Below, one piece after another: positions 13,441 through 20,998 of a DNA stretch of 21,330 nt. Position 1 is the first letter of the stretch. Every line of letters begins with the position of its first letter. The stretch lies in NCBI GenBank assembly GCA_027044005.1, contig JALUDK010000015.1, positions 1-21,330 of the forward strand, read 5' to 3'. The notes beneath the pieces were generated by a model. That model was not told the DNA's origin. It saw only the letters and a list, made by a program, of their open reading frames with translations, and ran no database searches. The stretch comes from Acidilobaceae archaeon (GTDB taxonomy: Archaea; Thermoproteota; Thermoprotei_A; Sulfolobales; Acidilobaceae). Position numbers and translations under genes: made by a program.

Positions 13441-14676
13441 CTACTTCCTTGTAGCGTAGATCGCCGCCGCGCCGAGGAGTATGCCTACTATGAATAGGGC
13501 GACGCTGATCGTCCAGTCCGTCTGGGTCTGGGTTACTGTGGTCGTGGCGGTCACGGTTGTGGGCACCTCCTGGGTCACCGTCTGGGTTACAGTCTGCGTC
13601 ACCTGCTGGGTCTGGGTCACCGTGGCGGTTACAGTCTTCTCAACGGTGGATGTCTCGACTATGGTCACGGTCTCCTTGCCCGGGGGAGCCTGCATTGGGG
13701 CCCCGGTTGCTACGGCTATCATGAACTTGATCACGTTGGCAACAAACACGGGGCCGTCTAGGGGCTTGTCCTTGTAGCTAGGCGCGGTCATGGGCTCGTA
13801 GCCGCCGTAGGGGGTCTCGCTGGATACTATGAAGATCTTGTCCTCGCCCATCCTCTCGGCTAGCATTAGCGGGAAGGGTCCAGTGTTGACGGCGTCATCC
13901 AGGGGGTCGTAGAACTCGGCGGGGTGCTGGCCCTGCATCGGGTCGGCCTGGTGCTCCACGGCCCTTGACTGCTCGCTGGTCCTCACTATCACACACACGT
14001 TATCAGGCTTCATCTCGGGGTTCTTGACCGGGTTCACGGGCTCGTCATCCACTAGTATGTAGAGGGCTCCTGGACCATGGAAGAGGACCCTCTTGTACTG
14101 TAGCCCGTTTAGTATGAAGTCCGCTATCTTAGGGTCAGGGTCGACTATGCCTAGGACCCTGTAGGGAGCCCCAGCGTTCTCCTTGTCATCCTCTATGCTG
14201 ACGTAGTCGCTCCTTATTATGCTACCGATAGCCTCGGCCACCTGGTTTATGACGACCTGGGCCGTCTCGCTACCCTGGGCCGGGTAGTCGCTGTCACCGC
14301 CTACCCAGATCGCCTTGCCACCTGTTGAGAACCACTGGGCTATCGTGTTCACCTCCTCGTCGCTAAGCACCGTAGTGGCCTGGCCTATGAGTAGGACCTG
14401 GGCGTCCATTAGGTTCTCCTGGGTTATGCCTCCCACCCTAACCTCGTCGAATAGCTGGAGGTATCCTGGCTCTATGTTGGCCTTCTGATCCTCGCTCTGG
14501 AGGATCAGGATCCATGTGCACTCTGGGCAGCTATTCACTATAGTGTCGAGCCCCTTCGTTGCCTGGCCGTGGCTCAGGTCCACGGCGATCACTGCCTTCA
14601 TCTGGGCATGTGACGCTACTGGAGCGGCTATGGATAGCGCGAGTAGGGCTAGTAGTATTAGGGGTGCTCGCCTCAT
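13441..14676 (-). CDS. secreted, membrane-anchored surface protein with Thr/Val/Gln stalk
   Basis: 411 residues with a classic surface layout. A signal peptide (RRAPLILLALLALSIAAPVASHA) is followed by an extracellular domain of about 310 residues. Then come a low-complexity stalk of TVT, TQ and VTQT repeats (about 333-387), one transmembrane helix (about 388-408) and a short cytoplasmic RK end. The extracellular domain begins KAVIAVDLSHGQATKGLDTIV and includes VLLIGQATTVLSDEEVNTIAQW and GGKAIWVGGDSDYP, reminiscent of class I glutamine amidotransferase-like (DUF4350-type) folds; no Cys nucleophile is evident. The stalk would be heavily O-glycosylated if exported. The ATG has GAGGTG 5 nt upstream within a 7-bp inverted repeat. 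Function unknown; the fold guess is weak, the topology strong. Confidence 0.88.
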   Translation of the reverse strand: MRRAPLILLALLALSIAAPVASHAQMKAVIAVDLSHGQATKGLDTIVNSCPECTWILILQSEDQKANIEPGYLQLFDEVRVGGITQENLMDAQVLLIGQATTVLSDEEVNTIAQWFSTGGKAIWVGGDSDYPAQGSETAQVVINQVAEAIGSIIRSDYVSIEDDKENAGAPYRVLGIVDPDPKIADFILNGLQYKRVLFHGPGALYILVDDEPVNPVKNPEMKPDNVCVIVRTSEQSRAVEHQADPMQGQHPAEFYDPLDDAVNTGPFPLMLAERMGEDKIFIVSSETPYGGYEPMTAPSYKDKPLDGPVFVANVIKFMIAVATGAPMQAPPGKETVTIVETSTVEKTVTATVTQTQQVTQTVTQTVTQEVPTTVTATTTVTQTQTDWTISVALFIVGILLGAAAIYATRK

Positions 14677-14679
14677 GCT

Positions 14680-14698
14680 AGCACCTCGGGTAGGTGCT
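14680..14698. promoter_or_regulatory. 7-bp inverted repeat between TATA box and start of the surface-protein gene
   Basis: AGCACCT-N5-AGGTGCT. One arm contains the ribosome binding site of the surface-protein gene, 4 nt before its ATG. If the mRNA starts upstream of the repeat, a hairpin would mask that site; if it starts inside, the repeat is better seen as an operator over the transcription start. Confidence 0.4.
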
Positions 14699-14712
14699 GG
14701 TCTCTGGAGGAT

Positions 14713-14720
14713 ATTTAAAT
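14713..14720. promoter_or_regulatory. palindromic TATA box shared by surface-protein and fau-1 genes
   Basis: ATTTAAAT is a perfect palindrome whose centre (14716.5) is exactly 40.5 nt from the first base of each divergent start codon (14676 minus, 14757 plus). It is the only AT-rich element in the interval, so one box probably serves both directions. Confidence 0.6.
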
Positions 14721-14756
14721 GAGAGGGGGTAGTGGCTCCACTGAAGGGGCGAGGGC

Positions 14757-16163
14757 TTGTATAGGGTAAGGGTTAGGGGGATCTATGCTACCGCGCTATC
14801 CCTGATACTCTACAGGAGGGGCTTCATACTGGCCGATGCCAGCGAGGTCCTCAAGTCCAGGGTTAGGGTGCCCACGAGCGACGCGGCCCCCCACGTCACA
14901 GTGAAGAGCCTGGAGGACAGCCCAGACGAGGTGCTCATACTAGGAAGCCCCTGGGAGGCTGGCGTTGGGGTGGAGGAGGCGATAGCCCGTGAGGTGGGCT
15001 ACTACTACTCGCGGAGGGGTAGATATGGGCTATACACTGTTATCGACGCGGAGAGCCTAGGCGGGTGCAGGGTACTACTGCCGGGGGGAGTGGAGGCTAG
15101 GCTACAAGCCGATGACTGCCCGGGGCCCGGGGAGAGGATTAGGGTCACCATAGTCAAGGAAGCCCTGGGCAGAGGCGAGGAGGTGAAGGCACGGCCCGGG
15201 GTGTCGATCGTAGGGGAGTATGTCATAGTATCGGCTCCCGGCTCGGGGGTAAGCTTCAGCGAGCATATAAGGAGCGGGGAGCTTAGGGCAGAGCTCACTG
15301 TTAGGGCACTGGAGAGGATCGACACGGGCAGGGTCCACATCAGGTTTAGGAGCAGCGCGAGGAGCGGGGACCTGGAGGCAGTGATCAGGGAGGCCGAGGA
15401 GCTGGCCGGCGAGGCCCTAGAGCTAGCCAATACTAGCCCCGGAGAGCCGGGTATAGTCAGGAGGGGCGAGTACATCTCCATCCTAGGCCTCCCCCTACCA
15501 GCCAAGGAGAGGCTGGACAGGGCCAGAAGGGAGGTGTACCCCACCATAGACATGCACCACACCCTCAAGGCCGGGGGAGACAGGGAGTCGATGATAGTGG
15601 ACTACGCCGAGGAGGCGACCAGAACGGAGTCCTGCACTAAGGAGGCGGGGATAGATGCCGTCTACTTCATAGCATCCAGGATGGGGCAGAAGGGGAGGCT
15701 CTACATAAAGCACATTCTCCCTCACGGGGGGCACCTCAGGATAGGCCCCTTCAACCTGGAATCAGTATCCAGGGCAGGCAGGTGCATCAAGATAAGGCTG
15801 TCCAGGGTATTCCGCAGCCCCGGCGTGCTAGACGGGTTGGGAGTGGAGAAGAGGCCTGGGGATAGGGGTGTGACAGAGGTGGACACATGCTCCTGGATAA
15901 CGCTCCACACCTACATAGACCAGGCTGGCAGGGTGCTCGGCTACTACGCTAACATAAACACCCCGGCTGAGGTGAGCCTCTCGGGGGTAAGGTACACAGA
16001 CCTCTATATAGATGTGGCGAAGAAGCCGGGGGAGGAGGCCCGGGTATTAGATAGGGATCAGCTAGAGGAGGCCCACAGGGCCGGGTTAATATCAAGTAGC
16101 CTCTACGAGGAGGCCCTAGCCTGGGCTGAGAGGGCTGCTAACAGGCTTGCTAGCCTCGATTGA
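14757..16163 (+). CDS. fau-1: FAU-1 family RNA-binding ribonuclease (RNase E/G-like plus DUF402)
   Basis: 468 residues matching the archaeal FAU-1/AU-1 protein, first described in Pyrococcus furiosus as binding AU-rich RNA and later as an RNase E/G-like enzyme acting in 5S rRNA maturation. An N-terminal VRVRGIYATALSLIL strand leads into RNase E/G-like regions (to about 330). The C-terminal DUF402 domain is clear: SWITLHTYIDQ, GYYANINTPAEVSLSGVRYTDLYIDV, then a DRDQLEEAHRAGLIS helix. The length is as expected. Start TTG, with GAAGGGG about 9 nt upstream; it shares the palindromic TATA with the divergent surface-protein gene. The last 14 nt overlap convergent tyrA. Confidence 0.88.
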   Translation: MYRVRVRGIYATALSLILYRRGFILADASEVLKSRVRVPTSDAAPHVTVKSLEDSPDEVLILGSPWEAGVGVEEAIAREVGYYYSRRGRYGLYTVIDAESLGGCRVLLPGGVEARLQADDCPGPGERIRVTIVKEALGRGEEVKARPGVSIVGEYVIVSAPGSGVSFSEHIRSGELRAELTVRALERIDTGRVHIRFRSSARSGDLEAVIREAEELAGEALELANTSPGEPGIVRRGEYISILGLPLPAKERLDRARREVYPTIDMHHTLKAGGDRESMIVDYAEEATRTESCTKEAGIDAVYFIASRMGQKGRLYIKHILPHGGHLRIGPFNLESVSRAGRCIKIRLSRVFRSPGVLDGLGVEKRPGDRGVTEVDTCSWITLHTYIDQAGRVLGYYANINTPAEVSLSGVRYTDLYIDVAKKPGEEARVLDRDQLEEAHRAGLISSSLYEEALAWAERAANRLASLD

Positions 16164-16941
16164 GGCACTCCTCCACTAGGCAGTAGAGGTGCTCGTAGAG
16201 GCCGGTATCCCTCCTGGGCGCCCTGGATCCGAGCTCCCCGGCTAAAGCCCCGATCCAGTACTTAGTATCGGGATCCCCGAGTATGTACTCGACCATGTCC
16301 TCCGGGTCGCCCAGGGTTGCTAGGAGTAGGTGGAGCGCCTTGAAGGTAGTGCCGGATAGCCTGTAGGCCTCCTCCAGGGTATCCCCTGCTATCCTAGCTA
16401 GTGCATGGCCTATAGCGTAGGGTAGGCCTATCACGAGCCCCATGACCCTATCGTGGGTTTCAGGGTCAACAGGCTCCCAGCGTAGGTCTAGCATCTCCAG
16501 TAGGCTGGTGAAGAGGCCTGCATCATCCTCTCTCCCGGGTACGGGGACTACTAGGACCTTGTGGACCTCTAGCCTCCTGGCTCTGGGGCCGAAGAGGGGG
16601 TGTAGGGAGGCCACCCTCACCGCTGGCGGTAGGGACCTTAGGACTGGTATCGTATGCTTCTTGAAGGTAGCTATATCGGCCACCCCGCCACTCCACCCCG
16701 TCTTTGAGGCTATGCCCCCGATCTCCCTGAGGACAGCTGGCACGGCTGTGGGGGGAGTGGCCACTATGACTATATCGGTCCTGGCAACGAGGTCCTCTAG
16801 GCTGGTTGAGGGTGTTAGCCCCTCCACGCCCCTGATCCTATCCGGATTCTTGTCGTAGCCGTGGACTTCTAGCCCCCTGGATATTGCCAGTCTCGCCAGC
16901 CAGGAGCCCATGCCCCCTACTCCAGCTATGCCCAGCCTCAT
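16150..16941 (-). CDS. tyrA: prephenate dehydrogenase
   Basis: 263-residue NAD(P)-dependent dehydrogenase converting prephenate to 4-hydroxyphenylpyruvate on the tyrosine branch. The Rossmann motif GVGGMGSWLA (7-16) is followed by IVIVATPPTAVP, the catalytic-region ASLHPLFGPRA and a helical C-terminal dimer domain. It is shorter than bacterial TyrA and has no fused chorismate mutase or ACT domain; the mutase is encoded separately upstream in the operon. Its ATG overlaps the aminotransferase stop in ATGA, indicating translational coupling. It is the last gene of the aromatic operon and overlaps the convergent fau-1 end by 14 nt. A related arogenate dehydrogenase activity cannot be excluded. 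Confidence 0.9.
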   Translation of the reverse strand: MRLGIAGVGGMGSWLARLAISRGLEVHGYDKNPDRIRGVEGLTPSTSLEDLVARTDIVIVATPPTAVPAVLREIGGIASKTGWSGGVADIATFKKHTIPVLRSLPPAVRVASLHPLFGPRARRLEVHKVLVVPVPGREDDAGLFTSLLEMLDLRWEPVDPETHDRVMGLVIGLPYAIGHALARIAGDTLEEAYRLSGTTFKALHLLLATLGDPEDMVEYILGDPDTKYWIGALAGELGSRAPRRDTGLYEHLYCLVEECLNRG

Positions 16942-17984
16942 TGTCCTACAGCCCTTCTGATCGCATCTACAACCTTAGGCACTGTCTGGGGGTCAACTGT
17001 TAGGGTGAGGCGTAGGAACCCCTTATACCTCTCTCCGAAGGCGCTTCCTGGGAAGGCTCCGACGCCCTGGTCGGCGAGTTTGTATACAAACTCTACATCG
17101 TCAACCGGGGGGTTTACGCGGGCGAACAGGTACATGCTACCCGCCGGCCGGGCGAACTCTAGCACACCGCCCGAGTGCTTCTCGAAGGCGTCGATCCTCT
17201 CCATATAGATCCTCCTTACCCTGCCTACGACCTCATCCCTTATCTCAAGGGCCCTCAGGGCTGCGGCCTGCACGGGCTTGGGGGCGCTGGTATAGACTGC
17301 CTGCACGTACCTGGCGATCTCCCGTATGATCTCCTTGTCCCCGACAGCGTAGCCTATACGGTAGCCGGGTATCGAGAATGTCTTTGAGAAGCTGTATACG
17401 ACCACGGTATTCTCCATACCGTAATCGAGGGCGCTCCACTCGGGGCCGTCATAGACCAAGTCCCTGTAGACCTCGTCGGAGACTATCCTAACTCCCCTGG
17501 ACGAGGCGTCCCCTATTAGATCCCTTAACACGCCCCTGGGAAGGGCGCCGGTCGGGTTGTTGGGATAGTTTAGAACCAGTGTATCTATACCGGATAGATC
17601 ATACTCTCTGGGCTCCCAGCCGTCCTCTAGCCTGGTCTCAGCTATGGCCTCAAGCTTAAACCCACTAACAGATGCCTGGAGCCTATAGGCGGGCCAGTAG
17701 GGCGCTATCACGCCAACAGCCTTGGACTTGTATGTGGATGCCGCTATACCGAACTTGCCCCCGGGGAGCACTATCACCTCATCCTTCTCGACACCATGCA
17801 GCTGGGCTATAGCCTCAACCAGGTCTCCCTCGCCCCTGAAGGTTGAGTACCCAGCCTCCCCTGCCGCGTCCCTGAGAGCCTCGATAATCCTGGGATCGGG
17901 GGGTATGTCGGGGTTACCTATATCGAGGCGGGCCCAAGGCCTCCTCTCTGCCAGGTATGCGTGGAACTCGTATATGTTAAACAG
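16938..17984 (-). CDS. class I/II aminotransferase (probably aromatic), CTG start
   Basis: PLP-dependent fold type I aminotransferase, 348 residues from the CTG. Seen are LDIGNPDIPPDP near the N-terminus, NYPNNPTG, SDEVYRDLVYDG, and the Schiff-base lysine in SFSKTFSIPGYRIGYAVG, with a late FLRLTL arginine for the substrate carboxylate. The place between chorismate mutase and tyrA argues for transamination of phenylpyruvate and hydroxyphenylpyruvate, although histidinol-phosphate or aspartate enzymes share these motifs. The first GTG in frame (17777) would cut about 70 residues, including the conserved N-terminal Gly-Asn-Pro region. No ATG, GTG or TTG lies between that point and the upstream in-frame stop, so CTG at 17984, behind GAGGTGGAGAAGG, is the likely start. 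It overlaps the mutase gene by 8 nt. Confidence 0.88.
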   Translation of the reverse strand: MFNIYEFHAYLAERRPWARLDIGNPDIPPDPRIIEALRDAAGEAGYSTFRGEGDLVEAIAQLHGVEKDEVIVLPGGKFGIAASTYKSKAVGVIAPYWPAYRLQASVSGFKLEAIAETRLEDGWEPREYDLSGIDTLVLNYPNNPTGALPRGVLRDLIGDASSRGVRIVSDEVYRDLVYDGPEWSALDYGMENTVVVYSFSKTFSIPGYRIGYAVGDKEIIREIARYVQAVYTSAPKPVQAAALRALEIRDEVVGRVRRIYMERIDAFEKHSGGVLEFARPAGSMYLFARVNPPVDDVEFVYKLADQGVGAFPGSAFGERYKGFLRLTLTVDPQTVPKVVDAIRRAVGQ

Positions 17985-18210
17985 CCTTCTCCACCTCGAG
18001 GCAGAGCCTGATAATCTCCTGGAATATATGGCTAAAGGGGCCCGCCCTCCTTAGGACCTCGGCCTCCCTCTCCGGCACCCTTATAGGGGCCCCGATCTTC
18101 CTCTTGTAGTCGCCTATCTCTCTACAGATCCTAGCCCTCTCCTCTAGTAGCCTTATCAGCTCCATGTCTATCTCGTCGATCCTGGCCCTTAGCTTGTCTA
18201 TCTCCCCCAT
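17977..18210 (-). CDS. aroQ: chorismate mutase (AroQ class)
   Basis: 77-residue helical protein converting chorismate to prephenate. AroQ features are LRARIDEIDMELIRLLEERARICREIGDYKR with the active-site Arg and Lys, IRVPEREAEVLRRA, and a final helix IFQEIIRLCLEVEKAV. Free-standing mutases of 75-95 residues are common in archaea. A longer open frame upstream overlaps aroK and is not used: the ATG at 18210 shares a base with the aroK stop (TGATG), and GGGGGTGGTG upstream is the binding site. Its 3' end holds the ribosome binding site and CTG start of the next gene. Confidence 0.9.
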   Translation of the reverse strand: MGEIDKLRARIDEIDMELIRLLEERARICREIGDYKRKIGAPIRVPEREAEVLRRAGPFSHIFQEIIRLCLEVEKAV

Positions 18211-19046
18211 CACGCACCACCCCCCCTGGCCTCTGTGACTATTATGTCGCCTATCCCTCTCCACGCATCAATGATCCTAGAGGGGCAGCTTGTGAGGGCG
18301 AAGAGGGCGGGTCCCTTACCTGATACCCCGGCTGTCCAGGTGCACTCGAGGGCAAGGGCCTCCTCCAGTGGGTCCCATAGGTCTCTTAGCCCGGTTGCGT
18401 GTATTGTGGCTAGGCTGTTGATTGGTATGGCGTCAATCCACCTCCCTGCTAGGGCGATCTTGGCCGCCTTCAGGTATAGCTCCTTGTAGGCTTTGAAGCG
18501 GGAGGGGTCTATGGTGTGGATTGGGTTCTCCTCCTTGGGTATGAGGAGGACTACGGGGATCCTCGGGGCGTGGAAGGTCTTCAGTCTCTTGACCATAGTG
18601 TTGTCTGTTATGTGTACTCCTGGTAGTAGAGTGGCTAGGCTGTCATCGTAGGCCCCGGTTATTGTGAGCCCAGCCAGCTTGGCGGCCTCGACGCCTCTCC
18701 TAGCGATCTCCTCCCTGCTAGCTTCAATACCATGCATGTCGAGCACCGCGGCTAGCATGGCGTTGACGAGGGCGCTACTACTCTTGAGGCCCCTCGAGGG
18801 GGGTATGAGGGAGGTGACCCTGGCGTGGAAGGTCCTCGGGGCACCCATACCGGATGCCACTCTGTGGACGGCCCACAGCACCTCCCCGTCTAGGGGGCCA
18901 TAACCGTTAGACCAGCCCGAGAGCGAGCTGGACTCCGTCACCTCTACCTCTAGGGGGAGGCTTATTCCCAGGGCTCCCCCGATCCCCGTGCCTATAGCGT
19001 TGAGCACGCTAACCCCGGCATAGGCGGTGCCCCTGCCCGGAGGCAT
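18210..19046 (-). CDS. aroK: archaeal shikimate kinase (GHMP family)
   Basis: Phosphorylates shikimate to shikimate 3-phosphate. At 278 residues it is the archaeal GHMP-kinase version, unrelated to bacterial AroK. Signs are AVSVLNAIGTGIGGALG-like N-terminal segment (AGVSVLNAIGTGIGGALGIS), the ATP motif PPSRGLKSSSALVNA (motif 2, about 82-96), TGAYDDSLA, and motif 3 AGVSGKGPALFAL. The ATG has a perfect GGAGGTGA 7 nt upstream that overlaps the transketolase stop codon. It is the third gene of the operon, between the E4P-supplying transketolase and the mutase. Confidence 0.93.
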   Translation of the reverse strand: MPPGRGTAYAGVSVLNAIGTGIGGALGISLPLEVEVTESSSLSGWSNGYGPLDGEVLWAVHRVASGMGAPRTFHARVTSLIPPSRGLKSSSALVNAMLAAVLDMHGIEASREEIARRGVEAAKLAGLTITGAYDDSLATLLPGVHITDNTMVKRLKTFHAPRIPVVLLIPKEENPIHTIDPSRFKAYKELYLKAAKIALAGRWIDAIPINSLATIHATGLRDLWDPLEEALALECTWTAGVSGKGPALFALTSCPSRIIDAWRGIGDIIVTEARGGGA

Positions 19047-19053
19047 GGCTGGG

Positions 19054-20001
19054 TCACCTCCTGGCGGTGGCTAGGGCTGACTCTACCCTGGAGGCTATCC
19101 CCCTGGGTGTTAGTCCCATCGCCTCTACTAGGTCTAGGTAGGTCTTGGATGATGTGCCGAACCTCTCGTGCACCCCCATCCTTATGAGCCTCCCGGCCCC
19201 CGCCTCGGCTAGGACCTCGGCCACCGCGCCGCCCAGGCCCCCAGCAGTGTTATGCTCCTCCACAGTGACGGATAGGATGGACCTGGAGCTAAGCTTGACT
19301 ATTGTATCCGAGTCTATGGGCTTCACCGTGTATACATCGACCACTCCAGCCTTTATCCCCCGGGTCTCTAGGATCTTGGCTGCCTCTAGTGACATGCCCA
19401 CCATGGGGCCCACAGCATATATCACTACATCCACCGGGTCCCTGACGATTCTTAGGCCCCCAATCCTGAACCCTTCCTCATCGTCGTAGACGTGGACAGC
19501 GTTATCCCTCCCGAGCCTCATGTACAGGGGGCCTACGTGGTCCTCGACGGCCGCCCTTATAAGCGCCCTGGTCGAGTTGAAGTCGGCGGGGGACACGACG
19601 GTCATCCCTGGTATACTCCTCATCAAGGCAAGGTCCTCGAGGCTCTGGTGGGAGGCCCCGTCTATGTGCGGCGAGAGGCCTGCATGGGTGGCTATCACCT
19701 TAACGTTGAGCCTATCCCTTGCCAGCGTGTTCCTGATCTGCTCGAAGGCCCTCATGAGGAACATGGCGAACCCCATGGCTACCGGCCTGAGGCCCGCCAG
19801 GGCTAGGCCCGCGGCCGTGCCTATGAGGTCCTGCTCGCTTATCCCCACATTCACATACCTCCCCGGGAACTTCTTGCCAAACGCCAGGCTGCCCGTGGAC
19901 CTGCCAGTATCGGCATCCAGTACCACCAGGTCGTCGAGTCTATCGCCTAGCTCGGTGAGTATACTGGACACTGCCCTCCTGTAACTCTCAAACACCACCA
20001 T
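19054..20001 (-). CDS. transketolase, C-terminal subunit
   Basis: 315 residues covering the pyrimidine-binding and C-terminal domains of a split transketolase: VVLDADTGRSTGS, NVGISEQDLIGTAAGLALAG (with the catalytic Glu that activates thiamine diphosphate), ATHAGLSPHIDGASHQSLED, and the C-terminal SVTVEEHNTAGGLGGAVAE. With the N subunit it makes the full enzyme. In this operon its likely job is erythrose 4-phosphate supply for aromatic amino acids, since archaea often lack a complete pentose phosphate pathway. The gene follows the N subunit by 12 nt, with AGGGGG as binding site. Confidence 0.92.
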   Translation of the reverse strand: MVVFESYRRAVSSILTELGDRLDDLVVLDADTGRSTGSLAFGKKFPGRYVNVGISEQDLIGTAAGLALAGLRPVAMGFAMFLMRAFEQIRNTLARDRLNVKVIATHAGLSPHIDGASHQSLEDLALMRSIPGMTVVSPADFNSTRALIRAAVEDHVGPLYMRLGRDNAVHVYDDEEGFRIGGLRIVRDPVDVVIYAVGPMVGMSLEAAKILETRGIKAGVVDVYTVKPIDSDTIVKLSSRSILSVTVEEHNTAGGLGGAVAEVLAEAGAGRLIRMGVHERFGTSSKTYLDLVEAMGLTPRGIASRVESALATARR

Positions 20002-20013
20002 CCCCCGGACCCC

Positions 20014-20778
20014 CTAGCTCCTCGGCCTCACTATCACCACTACAGGCCTGTCCACCGTGGAGGCCTCCTCCAGGGCGGCAACTATCTCGTCGAAAGTATT
20101 CCTAACAGTCACCACGTGCCAGCCGAAGCTCCTCCACCTATCCTCCAGCGGCTCCTTGGCCTTCACCTCCTCAGTCCTACCAGTATGCTGGGTCATATTC
20201 CTATCCACTATCGCGGTCACGTTTGATAGCCCCTTGGAGCTCGTCGTGGCAGCGGCCTCCCACACCTGGCCCTCGTCCAGCTCCCCATCTCCAAGTATAA
20301 CGGCTACCTCCCTGGGCACCCCGTCTATCCTTGAGGCTAGGGCTATCCCATTCGCTATGGACAGGCCCTGGCCCAGGCTGCCGGTGGAGACTATAATCCC
20401 GGGCACCCTGAAGGCCTCGGGGTGTGCCTGGAGCCTGGAGCCGAGCCTCAGGTAGCTCTTAAGCTCCTCGACAGGTATCATTCTGGATGCAGCTAGCCAC
20501 GTGTATAGCGCCATGCTAGCGTGGCCCTTGCTGAGGAGGCCGAACCTCTCGATACCAAGTCCATGGCCCCGGGGGATCCAGACGCCGAATACAGCCGCTA
20601 TAATGTTGAGGGCAGACCGGGAGGACCCGACATGCCAGGCGGACCCGTTCGAGGCAAGATCCTCGAAGAGGGCCCAGGCCCCGTCTAGCGTGGATGACGC
20701 GGAGGAGACAAGGTCACTCAGGGCCTGGGAAGGGGATCCGCTGCCTAGCCTAGATATTGGCGCTCCATCACCACGCAC
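20014..20778 (-). CDS. transketolase, N-terminal subunit
   Basis: 254 residues forming the diphosphate-binding half of transketolase: GIERFGLLSKGHASMALYTW, GSLGQGLSIANGIALA, and the thiamine-diphosphate motif GDGELDEGQVWEAA ending in DRN (with N-M-T-Q-H-T-G). First gene of the six-gene aromatic operon. The GTG start has only a weak GAG close upstream; a TTTTATA box 34-41 nt before it suggests a short leader of about 12 nt. The first 25 residues are poorly conserved, so a later start is possible. Confidence 0.92.
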   Translation of the reverse strand: MRGDGAPISRLGSGSPSQALSDLVSSASSTLDGAWALFEDLASNGSAWHVGSSRSALNIIAAVFGVWIPRGHGLGIERFGLLSKGHASMALYTWLAASRMIPVEELKSYLRLGSRLQAHPEAFRVPGIIVSTGSLGQGLSIANGIALASRIDGVPREVAVILGDGELDEGQVWEAAATTSSKGLSNVTAIVDRNMTQHTGRTEEVKAKEPLEDRWRSFGWHVVTVRNTFDEIVAALEEASTVDRPVVVIVRPRS

Positions 20779-20811
20779 CTCACAGCAGTTACATGCCTAC
20801 ACGCTGGAGGG

Positions 20812-20819
20812 GTATAAAA
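20812..20819. promoter_or_regulatory. TATA box of the aromatic operon, possibly bidirectional
   Basis: TTTTATAC on the minus strand is a consensus archaeal box A for the transketolase-aromatic operon. Read on plus it is GTATAAAA, about 25-30 nt before a conspicuous stem and two ATGs, so it may also drive rightward transcription. Confidence 0.6.
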
Positions 20820-20841
20820 GCTATGCCCCGCCTAGGGTGGA

Positions 20842-20902
20842 TGCATGAGGGGGATCTTCATAGGAGGAGGCGCGGGTCCTAGGAGTAACCTATCCTCATG
20901 CA
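20842..20902 (+). other. long imperfect hairpin in the tkt-ssb intergenic region
   Basis: TGCATGAGG (20842-20850) pairs perfectly over 9 bp with CCTCATGCA (20894-20902). Directly inside on the 3' side CCTAT pairs with ATAGG (20860-20864), leaving a 9-nt bulge on the 5' side. A TATA box 25 nt upstream would start a transcript at the stem base. A small open frame overlaps it: ATG at 20845 to TAA at 20973, 42 codons, opening MRGIFIGGGAGPRSN, with no recognisable family. It may be a small RNA, a leaderless micro-protein, or both. I found no C/D or clear H/ACA boxes. Confidence 0.35.
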
Positions 20903-20966
20903 CGTCCTCGGGTGAAACCGGTTCCCGCGTCATCCCCGGCCGCTATGAGAGTGTGGAGGGGCATCA

Positions 20967-20974
20967 CTTATAAG
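20967..20974 (+). promoter_or_regulatory. TATA box of ssb
   Basis: CTTATAAG, itself palindromic, about 75 nt before the ssb start. It predicts transcription start near 20998 and a leader of about 47 nt that begins at a 7-bp hairpin. Confidence 0.6.
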
Positions 20975-20998
20975 CCCCTGCTGCGGGCAGAGTAACTG

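Noticed and set aside
18211..18264. Upstream extension of chorismate mutase to 95 residues
   Set aside because: It overlaps the end of aroK, and its residues are an out-of-frame reading of aroK; the ATG in TGATG is the natural coupled start.
20842..20910. H/ACA guide RNA in the hairpin before ssb
   Set aside because: The 9-bp stem is followed by ACG rather than ACA, there is no clear two-sided guide pocket and no kink-turn GA tandem.
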